A stretch of DNA of 64,000 nucleotides from DASQEH01 sp038237745 (GCA_038237745.1 JBBRYJ010000002.1:124001-188000), one strand, 5' to 3'; counted from the stretch's first letter, positions 1-9,033 are shown. The notes: generated by a model not told the origin, from the letters alone. A program made the numbers and translations.

Positions 1-506
1 CCGACACGATGTGGGAGCGGATAGGTGGCGGTGACGAGACCCCGAGCGCGGCGTACGCGCGGCTACTCATCCAGATGATCACGGCCGAGCGTGAGGAGTT
101 GATCCGCCTTCGTGACCAGGGCCTCGTTCCCGACGACATACTGCGGCACGTGATCGCCGCAATCGATATCGAGGAGACTGTGCTTGATCTGGGCCAGGCG
201 AGGAGTGGAGAGGCGCGTGACGAGGATTCGACACCATCGAGCGTTCATTCGGGCTGTGGGCACATGGAGCAGACCAGCGAGTCGCCCACGCCGCGGACAC
301 CGGAAGGTTGCGAGGAGTGTCTCGAGGAGGGGCTGCGATGGGTTCACCTCCGCCTGTGCATGACATGCGGCCACGTCGGGTGCTGTGACTCGTCGGTCGG
401 CAGGCATGCGACGGCGCACTACCGGGAGATCGAGCACCCGGTCGTTCGCAGCTTCGAGCCGGGCGAGGCATGGCGGTGGTGCTACGTCGACGAGCTCGTC
501 GGCTGA
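1..506 (+). CDS. C-terminal part of a Na+/H+ antiporter with a UBP-type zinc finger (5' truncated by window)
   Basis: The frame is open to the left edge, so only the C-terminus is visible. The first ~60 residues (a helical stretch with AEREELIRLRDQG and a DIEETVLD motif) resemble the cytoplasmic tail of CPA1-type sodium/proton antiporters of actinobacteria. Residues from about 80 on form a UBP-type zinc finger: SGCGH, CEEC, CMTCGHVGCC, then H-x3-H and EHPVV. Such fusions of an antiporter to a zf-UBP domain are known in this phylum. The transport domain itself lies outside the window, so the antiporter call is an inference from the tail. Its stop overlaps the end of the convergent acetyltransferase gene by 25 nt. 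Confidence 0.6.
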   Translation, partial: DTMWERIGGGDETPSAAYARLLIQMITAEREELIRLRDQGLVPDDILRHVIAAIDIEETVLDLGQARSGEARDEDSTPSSVHSGCGHMEQTSESPTPRTPEGCEECLEEGLRWVHLRLCMTCGHVGCCDSSVGRHATAHYREIEHPVVRSFEPGEAWRWCYVDELVG

Positions 507-1159
507 GTGGCGTCGAGGCCGACACATGAGCGCAGTTGGGTCTCCCCGTCGACCTGGCACAGCTGGTCGGGCCGCACGAGATCCTGGGGTCGAAGGACGA
601 GCAGCTGGCAGATCGCCATCTCACCCTGGCGCCGTTGCCTCCGCGTGCGACCGTTCGCGGAGAATCCGACCTTTCGGCTGACGGCGAGCGACGCCGGGTT
701 GTCCAGGAAGCCGGCTGACGTGACCTCGTGGGCGTCGAGGTGGTCGAAGAGAAATGCGCACAGGGTCTGTCGCATCAGGGTTCCGATGCCCCGGCCCTGG
801 AACTCCCGCCCGAGCCACGACCCGGTCTCACCGGTACGGGTCACCAGGTAGTTCTCCGTGCTGAATCCCTGTATGCCGGCGATGTCGCCGTGCCAACGCA
901 CGACCAGTTGCAGCGACCACCGCGCCGTGGTGAAGTCGGCGCGTTCACGCCAGTAGAAGGCTGCCATGTTGCGTCCCAGCTCATCTCGCGGCGCTGCGGA
1001 CCACGGGAATGCGAACGGCATCGCGTCCGGCTCGTGGATCCCACCTTCGGCGAGGCTGACGAGCGCGGGTATGTCGGTGTCGCGGAGTGTCCGCAGGTCC
1101 AGGGGACCCGTGAGCAGCCGGAGCCGGAAAGGCGGCCAGATGTCTTCGAGATCCTTCAC
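482..1159 (-). CDS. GNAT-family N-acetyltransferase (RimJ/RimL type)
   Basis: About 225 residues. The RimJ/RimL-like fold is suggested by an N-terminal RLRLLTGPLDLRTLRDTDIP segment, a central VVRWHGDIAGIQGF strand, the acetyl-CoA loop GREFQGRGIGTLM (R/Q-x-x-G-x-G/A pattern) and a C-terminal NPASLAVSRKVGF segment typical of protein or small-molecule acetyltransferases. The substrate is unknown. A GTG at 1159 is chosen as start because homology begins just after it; an in-frame start at 1243 would add 28 residues with no family resemblance and would reach back towards the divergent hrpA promoter. No strong Shine-Dalgarno sequence is seen. Confidence 0.7.
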   Translation of the reverse strand: MKDLEDIWPPFRLRLLTGPLDLRTLRDTDIPALVSLAEGGIHEPDAMPFAFPWSAAPRDELGRNMAAFYWRERADFTTARWSLQLVVRWHGDIAGIQGFSTENYLVTRTGETGSWLGREFQGRGIGTLMRQTLCAFLFDHLDAHEVTSAGFLDNPASLAVSRKVGFSANGRTRRQRRQGEMAICQLLVLRPQDLVRPDQLCQVDGETQLRSCVGLDATQPTSSST

Positions 1160-1269
1160 CGTCACAGTCTGGGTGAGCCGGAGGCGGGCGGGCAAAGCGT
1201 TTGATGGGGCGCGCCAGCATTGCCTCGACGCCCACGAGCCCAAAGCGGCTCTCTACACTGAGGCGAGCC

Positions 1270-4200
1270 ATGGTCGCCTCGCCCGTTGTGATCTCCTACC
1301 CCGAGCAGCTTCCGGTGACGAGGCGCAGGCACGACATCGCCGAGGCGATCCGGAACAACCAGGTGGTCATCGTGGCCGGCGAGACCGGCAGCGGCAAGAC
1401 GACGCAGCTGCCGAAGATCTGCCTCGAGCTCGGTCGTGGGCAGGGCCGCGGTGTCATCGGCCACACGCAGCCGCGGCGAATCGCTGCCCGCACAGTGGCC
1501 GAGAGGATTGCCGAAGAGCTTCACACCGAGCTCGGCGAAGTCGTCGGCTACAAGATTCGGTTCACCGACCGGTCCAGCGAGCAGACCACCGTCAAGGTGA
1601 TGACCGACGGCATTCTCCTCGCGGAGATCCAGCGCGACCGGCTGCTGCGACGTTACGACACCATCATCATCGACGAGGCCCAGGAGCGTAGCCTCAACAT
1701 CGACTTCATCCTCGGCTTCCTCAAGCAGCTGCTCCCGCGACGGCCCGACCTCAAGGTCGTCATCACGTCCGCCACCATCGATCCGGCGCGCTTCTCCGCG
1801 CACTTCGACGATGCGCCGGTCATCGAGGTGTCTGGGCGCACGTATCCCGTGGAGGTGCGCTACCGCGAGCTGGTCGACGACCAGACGCAAGGCATCGCCG
1901 ACGCTGTTCAGGAGCTCCTTGCCGTAGGCCCCGGTGACATCCTCGTGTTCCTGTCAGGCGAACGCGAGATTCGCGACGCCGCCGACGCGCTCAAGAAGCT
2001 GAAGCCGGCCCGTGTCGGCGACGCGTTCGACGTGCTTCCCCTGTACTCCAGACTCTCGTCGGCCGAGCAGCACCGCGTCTTCGCGACCCATGACAAGCGC
2101 CGAGTGGTGCTGGCTACGAACGTCGCCGAGACCTCGCTGACCGTTCCCGGCGTTCGGTACGTGGTCGACACGGGGCTGGCACGCATCTCACGCTTCAGCG
2201 CCCGTACGAAGGTGCAGCGGCTGCCCATCGAGGCCATCTCGCAAGCCAGCGCGAACCAACGGAAGGGCCGCTGCGGCCGCGTCGCCGACGGTGTCTGCAT
2301 CCGGCTGTACGCCGAGGAGGACTTTGACGCGCGTCCGGAGTTCACCGACCCGGAGATCCTTCGCACCAGTCTCGCCTCGGTGATCTTGCAGATGACCGCT
2401 CTCAGCCTCGGTGACATCGCGCACTTCCCCTTCCTTCAGCCGCCCGACACCCGAAGCGTCCAGGCCGGTGTCCAGCTCCTGGAGGAGATCGGGGCCCTCG
2501 ACACGGGGAAGCGCCCGTCGCGGCTGACGCCGATCGGCAGGCAGCTCTCGCAGCTACCGGTCGACCCGCGGATCGCCAGGATGATCGTCGAGGCTGACAG
2601 CAACGGCTGCCTCAGGGAGGTGGTGACGGTGGCCGCGGCGCTGTCGATCCAGGACCCGCGGGAGCGGCCCACGGAGCAACAGGAGCTCGCTGACTCCAAG
2701 CACCGTCGCTTCGCCGACGCGACCTCGGACTTCGCTGCTCTGCTGAACCTCTGGCGATATGTCGGCGAGCAGCAGCGGGAGCTCTCGTCGAGCGCCTTTC
2801 GGCGGCTGTGCAAGGCGGACTTCCTCAACTATCTGCGCATCCGCGAGTGGCAGGACCTCGACTCCCAGCTGCGCCAGGTCTGCAAGCAGCTCCGCCTCAC
2901 TGTGAACAAGACGCCGGCGCCGGCCGACGCCATCCACCGTTCCCTTCTCGCCGGACTGCTCTCGCACATCGGGATGAAGGACACCGAGAAGCGCGACTAT
3001 CTCGGTGCCCGGGGAACGCGGTTCGCCATCTTCCCCGGCTCTGCCCTGGCCAAGAAGCAACCGCCGTTCGTGATGTCAGCGGAGCTCGTCGAGACCAGTC
3101 GCCTCTGGGGCCGTGTCAATGCGGGCATCGAGCCCGAATGGGCCGAGTCCATCGCCGCGCACCTGGTGAAACGCTCGTACAGTGAGCCGCACTGGGAGCG
3201 CAGAGCCTCCGCGGTGATGGCGTTCGAGAAGGTCACGCTGTACGGCGTCCCGATCGTCTCCGACCGCAAGGTCAACTATGGGCGCATCGACCGCGAGATC
3301 GCCCGCGACCTGTTCATCCGGCACGCACTCGTGCAGGGGGAATGGAGTACCTCTCATCCGTTCTTCCACGCGAACCGGGCGGTGCTCGAGGAGGCGGCAG
3401 AGCTCGAGGAGCGTGCCCGCCGCCGTGACATCGTCGTCGACGACGAGACTCTCTTCGCGTTCTATGACGAGAGGGTCGGGGCGGGCGTCGTTTCTGCCGC
3501 CCACTTCGACTCCTGGTGGAAACAGCGTCGCCGGACTGCCCCGGACCTGTTGACCTTCTCCCTCGACATGGTCGTCAACGACACAGCGGCGCAGGTGTCG
3601 CCGGGTGACTTCCCCGATGTCTGGCATCACGACGAAGCCGCGCTTCCCCTCGCCTACGAGTTCGAACCCGGCGCCGAGAGCGACGGGGTGACCGTCGACA
3701 TCCCGGTGGCTGCCCTTCACCAGGTGGAGACGGACGGCTTCTCGTGGCCCGTGCCGGGGCTACGTGAGGAGCTAGTCATCGCCCTCATCCGTTCCCTTCC
3801 CAAACGACTTCGAGTGAACTTCGTCCCGGCCCCCGACTACGCACGCTCATTCCTCGCCGTCGCCACCCCGGGGGAGCAGCCGCTTCCGGCAGCTCTGGAG
3901 AGGTACCTTCTGCGCACGAAGGGGGTTGTCGTGCAGCGTGACGATTGGACGCTCGAGAAGGTACCGGACCATCTGCGTCCCTCCTTCCGCGTGGTTTCGA
4001 CGACCGGGGCGGTGCTGGGTAGAAGCAAGGACCTCGACGCGTTGAAGGTCCGGCTACGGCCGAGTATCGACGACGCCATCTCGGCGGCGGGGTCGACGCT
4101 GGAGCGCACCGCGATGACGGGCTGGGACTTCGAGACCCTGCCGCCGACGTTCAGCCGCACCGCGGCCGGACATCAGGTGACGGGCTATCCAGCGCTCGTC

Positions 4201-4962
4201 GACGAGGGGAGCACCGCCGGTGTCAGGGTGTTCGGCACGGCCGCGGAGCAGGCCACGTCCATGCGGGCCGGGACCCGCCGGCTCCTGATGCTCGCCGTTC
4301 CCTCGCCTGGTCCGAGCATCGTGAGGCGGCTTGGCAACGCCGACAAGCTCGCCCTCGGGCTCAACCCGCACGGCAGCGTGGGTGCACTGCTCGAGGACTG
4401 TTACGCGGCTGCCGTCGACGTGGTCGTCGAGGAGCTCGGCGGACCACCGTACGACCGGAGGGGCTTCGAACTCGTCACCGAGCGCGTGGGCGAGCGTGCA
4501 CCCGGGCTCGTCGAGGAGGTTCTCCAGATGGCGAGATCCGCCCTCGTCGCCGCGCACGACGTCGACCGTCGGCTGTCCGGCCGGGCAGAGCTGGTTCTGC
4601 TCCCCGCGCTCTCGGATATGCGCACGCAGTGGCACCGTCTTGTCTTTCCCGGCTTCGTCGTCAACGCCGGACCCGCCTCGTTGCGACACTACCCGCGCTA
4701 CTTCGCGGCCATGGCGGAGCGGCTCGACAAGCTGGCGGCCGATCCCGGACGCGACCGGGTTCTGATGGCCTCGATGTCGGGGGTGCAGGCGGCCTACCAG
4801 GCCGCCGTCGACAGCCTGCCGGATCACAGCGGAGCCAGTGACTCACTTCGCGAGGTCCGGTGGATGCTGGAGGAGCTTCGGGTGAGCATCTGGGCCCAGC
4901 ACCTCAGAACGCCCAGACCGGTCTCCGTGCAGCGGCTCGAACGCGCGTTGCGTGGGATGTAA
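1270..4962 (+). CDS. hrpA: ATP-dependent RNA helicase HrpA (with DEAQ in motif II)
   Basis: A 1230-residue DEAH/RHA-family helicase, close to the usual HrpA length (~1300). Motif I GETGSGKT lies at residues 37-44, Ia is TQPRR, III is SATID, V is TNVAETSLTVPG and VI is QRKGRCGR. The HA2/OB domains and the long DUF3418 C-terminal part follow. Motif II reads DEAQ (residues 135-138, codon CAG at 1681) instead of DEAH. HrpA proteins act on structured mRNA and collided ribosomes. The ATG at 1270 is chosen because AGGCGAG precedes it and homology starts there; a TTG at 1201 is possible but less likely. A TACACT box lies at 1254. Confidence 0.93.
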   Translation: MVASPVVISYPEQLPVTRRRHDIAEAIRNNQVVIVAGETGSGKTTQLPKICLELGRGQGRGVIGHTQPRRIAARTVAERIAEELHTELGEVVGYKIRFTDRSSEQTTVKVMTDGILLAEIQRDRLLRRYDTIIIDEAQERSLNIDFILGFLKQLLPRRPDLKVVITSATIDPARFSAHFDDAPVIEVSGRTYPVEVRYRELVDDQTQGIADAVQELLAVGPGDILVFLSGEREIRDAADALKKLKPARVGDAFDVLPLYSRLSSAEQHRVFATHDKRRVVLATNVAETSLTVPGVRYVVDTGLARISRFSARTKVQRLPIEAISQASANQRKGRCGRVADGVCIRLYAEEDFDARPEFTDPEILRTSLASVILQMTALSLGDIAHFPFLQPPDTRSVQAGVQLLEEIGALDTGKRPSRLTPIGRQLSQLPVDPRIARMIVEADSNGCLREVVTVAAALSIQDPRERPTEQQELADSKHRRFADATSDFAALLNLWRYVGEQQRELSSSAFRRLCKADFLNYLRIREWQDLDSQLRQVCKQLRLTVNKTPAPADAIHRSLLAGLLSHIGMKDTEKRDYLGARGTRFAIFPGSALAKKQPPFVMSAELVETSRLWGRVNAGIEPEWAESIAAHLVKRSYSEPHWERRASAVMAFEKVTLYGVPIVSDRKVNYGRIDREIARDLFIRHALVQGEWSTSHPFFHANRAVLEEAAELEERARRRDIVVDDETLFAFYDERVGAGVVSAAHFDSWWKQRRRTAPDLLTFSLDMVVNDTAAQVSPGDFPDVWHHDEAALPLAYEFEPGAESDGVTVDIPVAALHQVETDGFSWPVPGLREELVIALIRSLPKRLRVNFVPAPDYARSFLAVATPGEQPLPAALERYLLRTKGVVVQRDDWTLEKVPDHLRPSFRVVSTTGAVLGRSKDLDALKVRLRPSIDDAISAAGSTLERTAMTGWDFETLPPTFSRTAAGHQVTGYPALVDEGSTAGVRVFGTAAEQATSMRAGTRRLLMLAVPSPGPSIVRRLGNADKLALGLNPHGSVGALLEDCYAAAVDVVVEELGGPPYDRRGFELVTERVGERAPGLVEEVLQMARSALVAAHDVDRRLSGRAELVLLPALSDMRTQWHRLVFPGFVVNAGPASLRHYPRYFAAMAERLDKLAADPGRDRVLMASMSGVQAAYQAAVDSLPDHSGASDSLREVRWMLEELRVSIWAQHLRTPRPVSVQRLERALRGM

Positions 4963-5045
4963 CAGACTGGGGCCTAACGCATGCCGAAATAGGTCAAATC
5001 GCCGACGCGACAGTAGAGTCCGCTGTGACCGTACGAGGAGGACAC

Positions 5046-5861
5046 GTGAGCGACGCCAAGAGCACGGCGCAGCGGGTGGAGAACAGCGAGTGGCTCGAAC
5101 GGGCGATCCGGGTCGGGTTGGTTTCCTACGGCGTCGTCCACCTGCTGATCGCCTGGCTGGCCCTGCAGCTGGCCTTCGGCAACAGTTCGGGCGCGGCGAA
5201 CTCCCAAGGTGCCATGAGACAGCTGGCGCAGCAGCCATTCGGCAAGCCGCTGCTGTGGATCATCGCCCTCGGCTTCGTCGCACTTGCGCTGTGGCAGTTC
5301 TTCGACGCCCTGTGGGGGCACAAGAAGCACGACGGAGGGAAGCGGGTCGTCAAGCGGGTCGGGTCCGGCGCCAAGGTCGTGATCTACCTGGTCCTCGCGT
5401 TCAGCGCCGTCAAGACAGCCGTCGGCACCGCATCCTCGTCGTCGAGCAAGGACAGCCTCACTGCCAAGGTGATGGACTGGACGTTGGGTCCACTCCTGGT
5501 GGGGTTGGCGGGTGGGGTCATCATCGGTGTCGGTGGATACCTCGTCTCCCGGGCGGTGAGGAAGTCGTTCGAGCACGATCTTCAGCCGCAGGCAACCTCG
5601 GGTACGACCGGTTCCACTGTCGTACGACTCGGTCAGGCCGGCTACACAGCGAAGGGGGTCGCGCTGGGAGTCGTCGGGGCCCTGTTCGTCTGGGCCGCCT
5701 TCACCTACGACCCCAAGAAGGCCGGCGGGCTCGACGTCGCGCTTCACACCCTCATCACCCAGTCGTTCGGACCGTGGCTGCTCGCCCTGGTCGCGGTCGG
5801 CATCGCCTGCTTCGGCGTGTTCTGCTTCTTCTGGGCCAAGGACGCCGACACCTCGTCGTAA
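5046..5861 (+). CDS. DUF1206 membrane protein
   Basis: A 271-residue protein with about six hydrophobic segments arranged as three repeats of a two-helix unit (SYGVVHLLIAWLAL; KVVIYLVLAFSAVKTA; YTAKGVALGVVGALF), each beginning with a Gly/Tyr-rich turn. This is the DUF1206 architecture common in actinobacteria; function unknown. The start is the GTG at 5046, preceded by GAGGAG at 5035-5040 with 5-nt spacing. A TAGAGT box near 5014 may be the -10 element. The gene is followed by a convergent gap holding a 22-bp-period repeat array. Confidence 0.85.
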   Translation: MSDAKSTAQRVENSEWLERAIRVGLVSYGVVHLLIAWLALQLAFGNSSGAANSQGAMRQLAQQPFGKPLLWIIALGFVALALWQFFDALWGHKKHDGGKRVVKRVGSGAKVVIYLVLAFSAVKTAVGTASSSSSKDSLTAKVMDWTLGPLLVGLAGGVIIGVGGYLVSRAVRKSFEHDLQPQATSGTTGSTVVRLGQAGYTAKGVALGVVGALFVWAAFTYDPKKAGGLDVALHTLITQSFGPWLLALVAVGIACFGVFCFFWAKDADTSS

Positions 5862-5935
5862 GCCTCGGCCAAGCAGGCCATCGCCTCGAGAACCGACCGC
5901 GTAGCCAAAAGTGGCTGGCGGCCGGTCCGCGCATC

Positions 5936-6001
5936 CTCCGACGGGACACTATCGCCCTCCCGACGGAGCATATGCGCCCTCTGGAGGGGGCAGGTGCGCC
6001 C
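5936..6001. repeat. 22-bp-period tandem repeat array 1 (3 units)
   Basis: Read on the minus strand, three consecutive 22-nt units end-to-end (5980-6001, 5958-5979, 5936-5957) each begin GGGCG and carry a CC..C(G/C)TC..G block near the end. The second unit is closest to the shared pattern: GGGCGCATATG followed by CTCCGTCGGGA. It lies in the gap between convergent DUF1206 and tetR genes. The same unit recurs at 31399, 38896 and 39667 in this window. There are no spacers between units, so this is not a CRISPR array. Confidence 0.75.
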
Positions 6002-6017
6002 GACGGTAGTGGTGGTC

Positions 6018-6629
6018 CTAGCTGCGAGCGGTGCGCGTCGCTGCGGGGATCACGATGTCGTCGATGATGCGTGCGACCGTCTCATCGTCGACCGAGAGTC
6101 GGAGGACGAACGAGCGGTGCAGGATGACGGCGCCGAGAACGGGGGTCAGGAGGTCGAGATCGACTGCGTCGGGGATCTCACCACGAGTTCTTGCCCGCTC
6201 GTAGATCGCGCGAGTCTGCGCCAGTTTCGGGAGCAGGAACCTCTCGTGGAAGGAGTCGCTGAACTCCTGGTCGTGCTGAAGTGCCGTGATGACGCTGGAC
6301 ATCAAGGCGAGGCTGTGCTCGTCGTTCAGCCCACCTTTGTGGCAGGCCATGGCGAGCAGGTCGCCGCGCAGTGTGCCGGTGTCGGCGTCCGTGACCTGAG
6401 GCGACCCCTTGGCGCGCTCGATGGCGTCGACGACGAGTTCCGCCTTGGTGGCCCAACGACGGTAGAGGGTGGCCTTGCTGGCCTTGGCCTCACTGGCGAC
6501 AGCGTCCATCGTCAGTCGGTCGTAGCCCGCCGAGGCGAGCAGCGTCAGGGTCGCGTCGAGGATCTCGTTCTCACGGTCACCCTCGATCCTGGGACGGGTC
6601 GGCGTCTTGTTCGTCGCGGGCTGCATCAT
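6018..6629 (-). CDS. TetR/AcrR-family transcriptional regulator
   Basis: 203 residues. The N-terminal helix-turn-helix is clear (ILDATLTLLASAGYD, then MDAVASEAKASKATLYRRW at about residues 43-60). The C-terminal ligand and dimer domain ends in a segment like the TetR_C_11 type (GAVILHRSFVLR). An operator-like inverted repeat and a well-formed promoter lie directly upstream (6655-6715), so autorepression is likely. The adjacent FUSC-type transporter gene, in the same orientation, is a plausible additional target but that is inference. Confidence 0.9.
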   Translation of the reverse strand: MMQPATNKTPTRPRIEGDRENEILDATLTLLASAGYDRLTMDAVASEAKASKATLYRRWATKAELVVDAIERAKGSPQVTDADTGTLRGDLLAMACHKGGLNDEHSLALMSSVITALQHDQEFSDSFHERFLLPKLAQTRAIYERARTRGEIPDAVDLDLLTPVLGAVILHRSFVLRLSVDDETVARIIDDIVIPAATRTARS

Positions 6630-6654
6630 GCCACTGCCACCCTGTGAGAGATCG

Positions 6655-6685
6655 CTGATGAAACGGCACCGTTCCGTCTCATCAG
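6655..6685 (-). promoter_or_regulatory. Probable TetR operator (inverted repeat)
   Basis: Arms CTGATGAAACGG (6655-6666) and CCGTCTCATCAG (6674-6685) match at 11 of 12 positions around a 7-nt centre. The repeat sits immediately downstream of the predicted -10 of the tetR promoter and upstream of its start codon, where a bound repressor would block transcription. Confidence 0.7.
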
Positions 6686-6686
6686 G

Positions 6687-6715
6687 AGGCTAGCTGATCT
6701 ACCACACGGTTGCAA
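6687..6715 (-). promoter_or_regulatory. Sigma-70-type promoter of the tetR gene
   Basis: On the minus strand TTGCAA (6715-6710) is separated by 17 nt from TAGCCT (6692-6687). This is a good housekeeping promoter, and transcription would start within or next to the operator. Confidence 0.6.
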
Positions 6716-6755
6716 CGCTCCTGGATAGCCGCCCGGGGTGCGGGGCAGACGCGGC

Positions 6756-7857
6756 TCATGGGCGTGGCGGCACCAGGCTCACCGACTCGTGGTGGGGGAG
6801 CCCGGCCAGTTGGAGCAGGTCGACCACGAGTGATCTCATCTGCCCGAGCACGACCGCGGCGGAGAGCGTGAGTGGCTCGGTGGCATTCGCCGTCGACTCG
6901 GCGATCTGGATCAGCCTCGCCTGCGCCGTGTCGGGTGGACGGTTCGCGCCGAGCTCCGTGGCGATGGCCTCCGTAGCCTCGGCCAGCTGGTCGAGTATGA
7001 GCAGATAGTCCGGTGGCATGGTCTCCTCCAGCCGGGCGCTCACCTCGATCCGTCTGATCATCACACGGGTGTTCCGCAGCGCTCGCTCCAAGGGCTCGAC
7101 GACCTCCGCGATCGAGCGCACGTGACCTCGCGCCCCACGGCGGAACGGGGATGAGCGCACGACCTCGAGGCCCTCACCTGCCGCCTGCCTGAGCTCGTTC
7201 AGGGTCGACTCCGTCTCGCGGGCCCGGGCGAGTGTGTCAGCCGCGGCAGCCATATCGGCCGAGCGCGCACTGTCGTGTGCCGACCCGAGCAGCCGGGCGA
7301 GCTCGGTGGTGACCTTCGCCGCCGTCTCGCGTGGTCGCCTGAGAGGTGCAGAAGGCACGATCATCGCTGCGACGAGAGCGACGCCACCGCCGATGAGGGC
7401 GTCGACGATACGGCCGACTCCACCGTCCTGAGGGAGCAGCGTGGCCACCACGATCGACTGCACGGCTGCTTGGTTGACGAACAGGACTCCCGCGTCGAGA
7501 AGCACTGCGGCCGACATGGCGCAACCGACGATCAGGATGATCTGCCAGATCTTCTCCAGCGGGACGAGATGGGTGAAGAGGTCGGCGGTGCCGATCCCGA
7601 TGGACACGCCGATCGACACCTCGGCGACGCGTCTCAGCCGCTGACCGTACGACGTGCCGAGACACACCACAGCGGCGATCGGAGCGAAGAACGGGGTGGT
7701 GTGCCCGAAGGACGTACTTTCCGACGGACCAGGCGGTCCCGGCGGCGACGGCGCACTGACCGATCATCCAGGCCTTCGACTCGAGCCGACGCAGCCGGGC
7801 CGAGACCGAGAGCCGGCCGCGTTCCCAGGCGCGGTCTCCGAGGGTCGACAGGTCCAC
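6756..7857 (-). pseudogene. FUSC-family (aromatic acid exporter-like) membrane protein, frameshifted
   Basis: The gene reads in two frames. From 7857 the N-terminus runs LRRLESKAWMIGQ...AWSVGKYVL; after about 7711 homology continues one frame over as GHTTPFFAPIAAVVCLGTSYGQRLRR, a typical FUSC membrane segment, down to the stop at 6756. The join YVL-GHTTP needs removal of one base near 7707-7711 (minus-strand GTCCTTCGGGCAC where GTCCTCGGGCAC would be in frame). Restored, the protein is ~366 residues with an N-terminal membrane half and a helical cytoplasmic half. Either a recent inactivation or a sequencing indel; the rest of the gene is well preserved. Confidence 0.75.
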
Positions 7858-7914
7858 GTGCCCATCTTGGCAGCCGTGGCTCGGCGCCTTCGGTCGGTGC
7901 GCGATGATGTCGCG

Positions 7915-8769
7915 ATGCAGACACGACAGCTCTCAGATCTCCACGTCGGAGCAGTAGGCCTCGGTGCCATGCCCCTCACCGTGGACGGCCATCCCGACGA
8001 GCAGCAGGCCATCGCCACGATCCACGCGGCTATCGACGCCGGCGTGACGCTCATCGACACCGCGGACAGTTATGCCCCGTCCGACCAGGGCATCGGCGCG
8101 AACGAGGAGGTGGTGGCCAAGGCGATCGCCGCATACCCCGGCCGTGCGGCCGACGTCATCGTCGCGACCAAGGGAGGTCACACCCGCCCGGACGGCGAGT
8201 GGGCGCTCGACGGGAGCCCTTCGTATCTGCGGTCAGCGTGTGAGGCGTCACTTCGACGGCTCGGCGTCGAGGCCATCGACCTCTACCAGCACCACCGGCC
8301 GGATCCCGACGTCGCCTATGAGGACACGATGGGCGCGTTGAGGGACCTGTACGACGACGGGCTGATCAAGCGGGCGGGCATCTCGAACGCCGACCCGGAC
8401 CAGATTCGACGGGCCCACGAGATCCTCGGCGAGGCGCTCGTGTCGGTGCAGAACCAGTTCTCGCCCGCCTTCCGCCGTAGTGCGCCCGAGATCGCGGTCT
8501 GCGAGGAGCTCGGCCTGGCGTTCTTGCCCTGGAGCCCGCTGGGGGGCATGTCCGAGGCCAAGGGTCTCGGGACGTCGTACGCCGCCTTCGCCGATGTCGC
8601 GGCTACGCACGGCGTGAGCCCTCAGCAGGTGTGCCTGGCGTGGGAGCTGGCCCTCTCCGGCGCAGTCATACCGATCCCCGGCGCGAGTCGCCCGGAGTCG
8701 ATCCGCGACTCGGTCGCCGCTGCCGACCTTCAGCTCTCTGGCGACGAGATTGCCGTGCTGTCCGCCTGA
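7915..8769 (+). CDS. Aldo/keto reductase
   Basis: 284 residues with a TIM-barrel AKR pattern: GLGAMPLT, the catalytic tetrad Asp (DTAD), Tyr (DSYAP), Lys (VATKGG) and His (YQHHRPD), and the C-terminal NADPH-binding IPIPGASRPESI. The family reduces aldehydes and ketones with NADPH; the substrate cannot be told. The ATG at 7915 is 57 nt from the divergent FUSC gene, so the two probably share a promoter region. Confidence 0.9.
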   Translation: MQTRQLSDLHVGAVGLGAMPLTVDGHPDEQQAIATIHAAIDAGVTLIDTADSYAPSDQGIGANEEVVAKAIAAYPGRAADVIVATKGGHTRPDGEWALDGSPSYLRSACEASLRRLGVEAIDLYQHHRPDPDVAYEDTMGALRDLYDDGLIKRAGISNADPDQIRRAHEILGEALVSVQNQFSPAFRRSAPEIAVCEELGLAFLPWSPLGGMSEAKGLGTSYAAFADVAATHGVSPQQVCLAWELALSGAVIPIPGASRPESIRDSVAAADLQLSGDEIAVLSA

Positions 8770-8842
8770 ACCCTCAGACCAGACGCGCCAGCGACGCTCC
8801 GCACTCATAGGCAGAAGGGCGCCCTTGGGGATGGCGCGACAC

Positions 8843-8871
8843 TTGCCCCACACCCGGAGGTCGCGTACGGT
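8843..8871 (+). promoter_or_regulatory. Promoter of the riboswitch-rpf transcript
   Basis: TTGCCC (8843-8848), 17-nt spacer, TACGGT (8866-8871). Transcription starting near 8878 would place the riboswitch at the very 5' end of the mRNA. Confidence 0.5.
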
Positions 8872-8892
8872 CGAGGCGGTCTTCCACCGGAA

Positions 8893-9033
8893 GATCGCCG
8901 TGAGCGGTACGCCGAGTCCTACCCGCCGCGAACGGCAGCGACCACCACCGACGAGGGTAGGAGCGGGGGACCCGTGGACACGGCCTCGCCGACTTCGGTC
9001 GGCGAAGCCTCGGGGTGAAGTTGCACGTCGATC
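8893..9033 (+). ncRNA. c-di-AMP (ydaO/yuaA-type) riboswitch
   Basis: The segment carries the family's conserved landmarks in order: GCCGAGTCCTACCCGCC, GGGTAGGAGCGGGGGACCC (8955-8975 region), and CTCGGGGTGAAG near the 3' end. The closing P1 helix is visible: 8893-8902 pairs with 9024-9033 at 9 of 10 positions. In actinobacteria this class is typical in front of cell-wall hydrolase and Rpf genes, where c-di-AMP binding turns expression off. A short CGGGCG/CGCCCG hairpin (9045-9064) follows and may be the expression platform. Confidence 0.92.

Noticed and set aside
5936..6001. CRISPR array
   Set aside because: Units of 22 nt are adjacent with no spacers, degenerate, and no cas genes are present.
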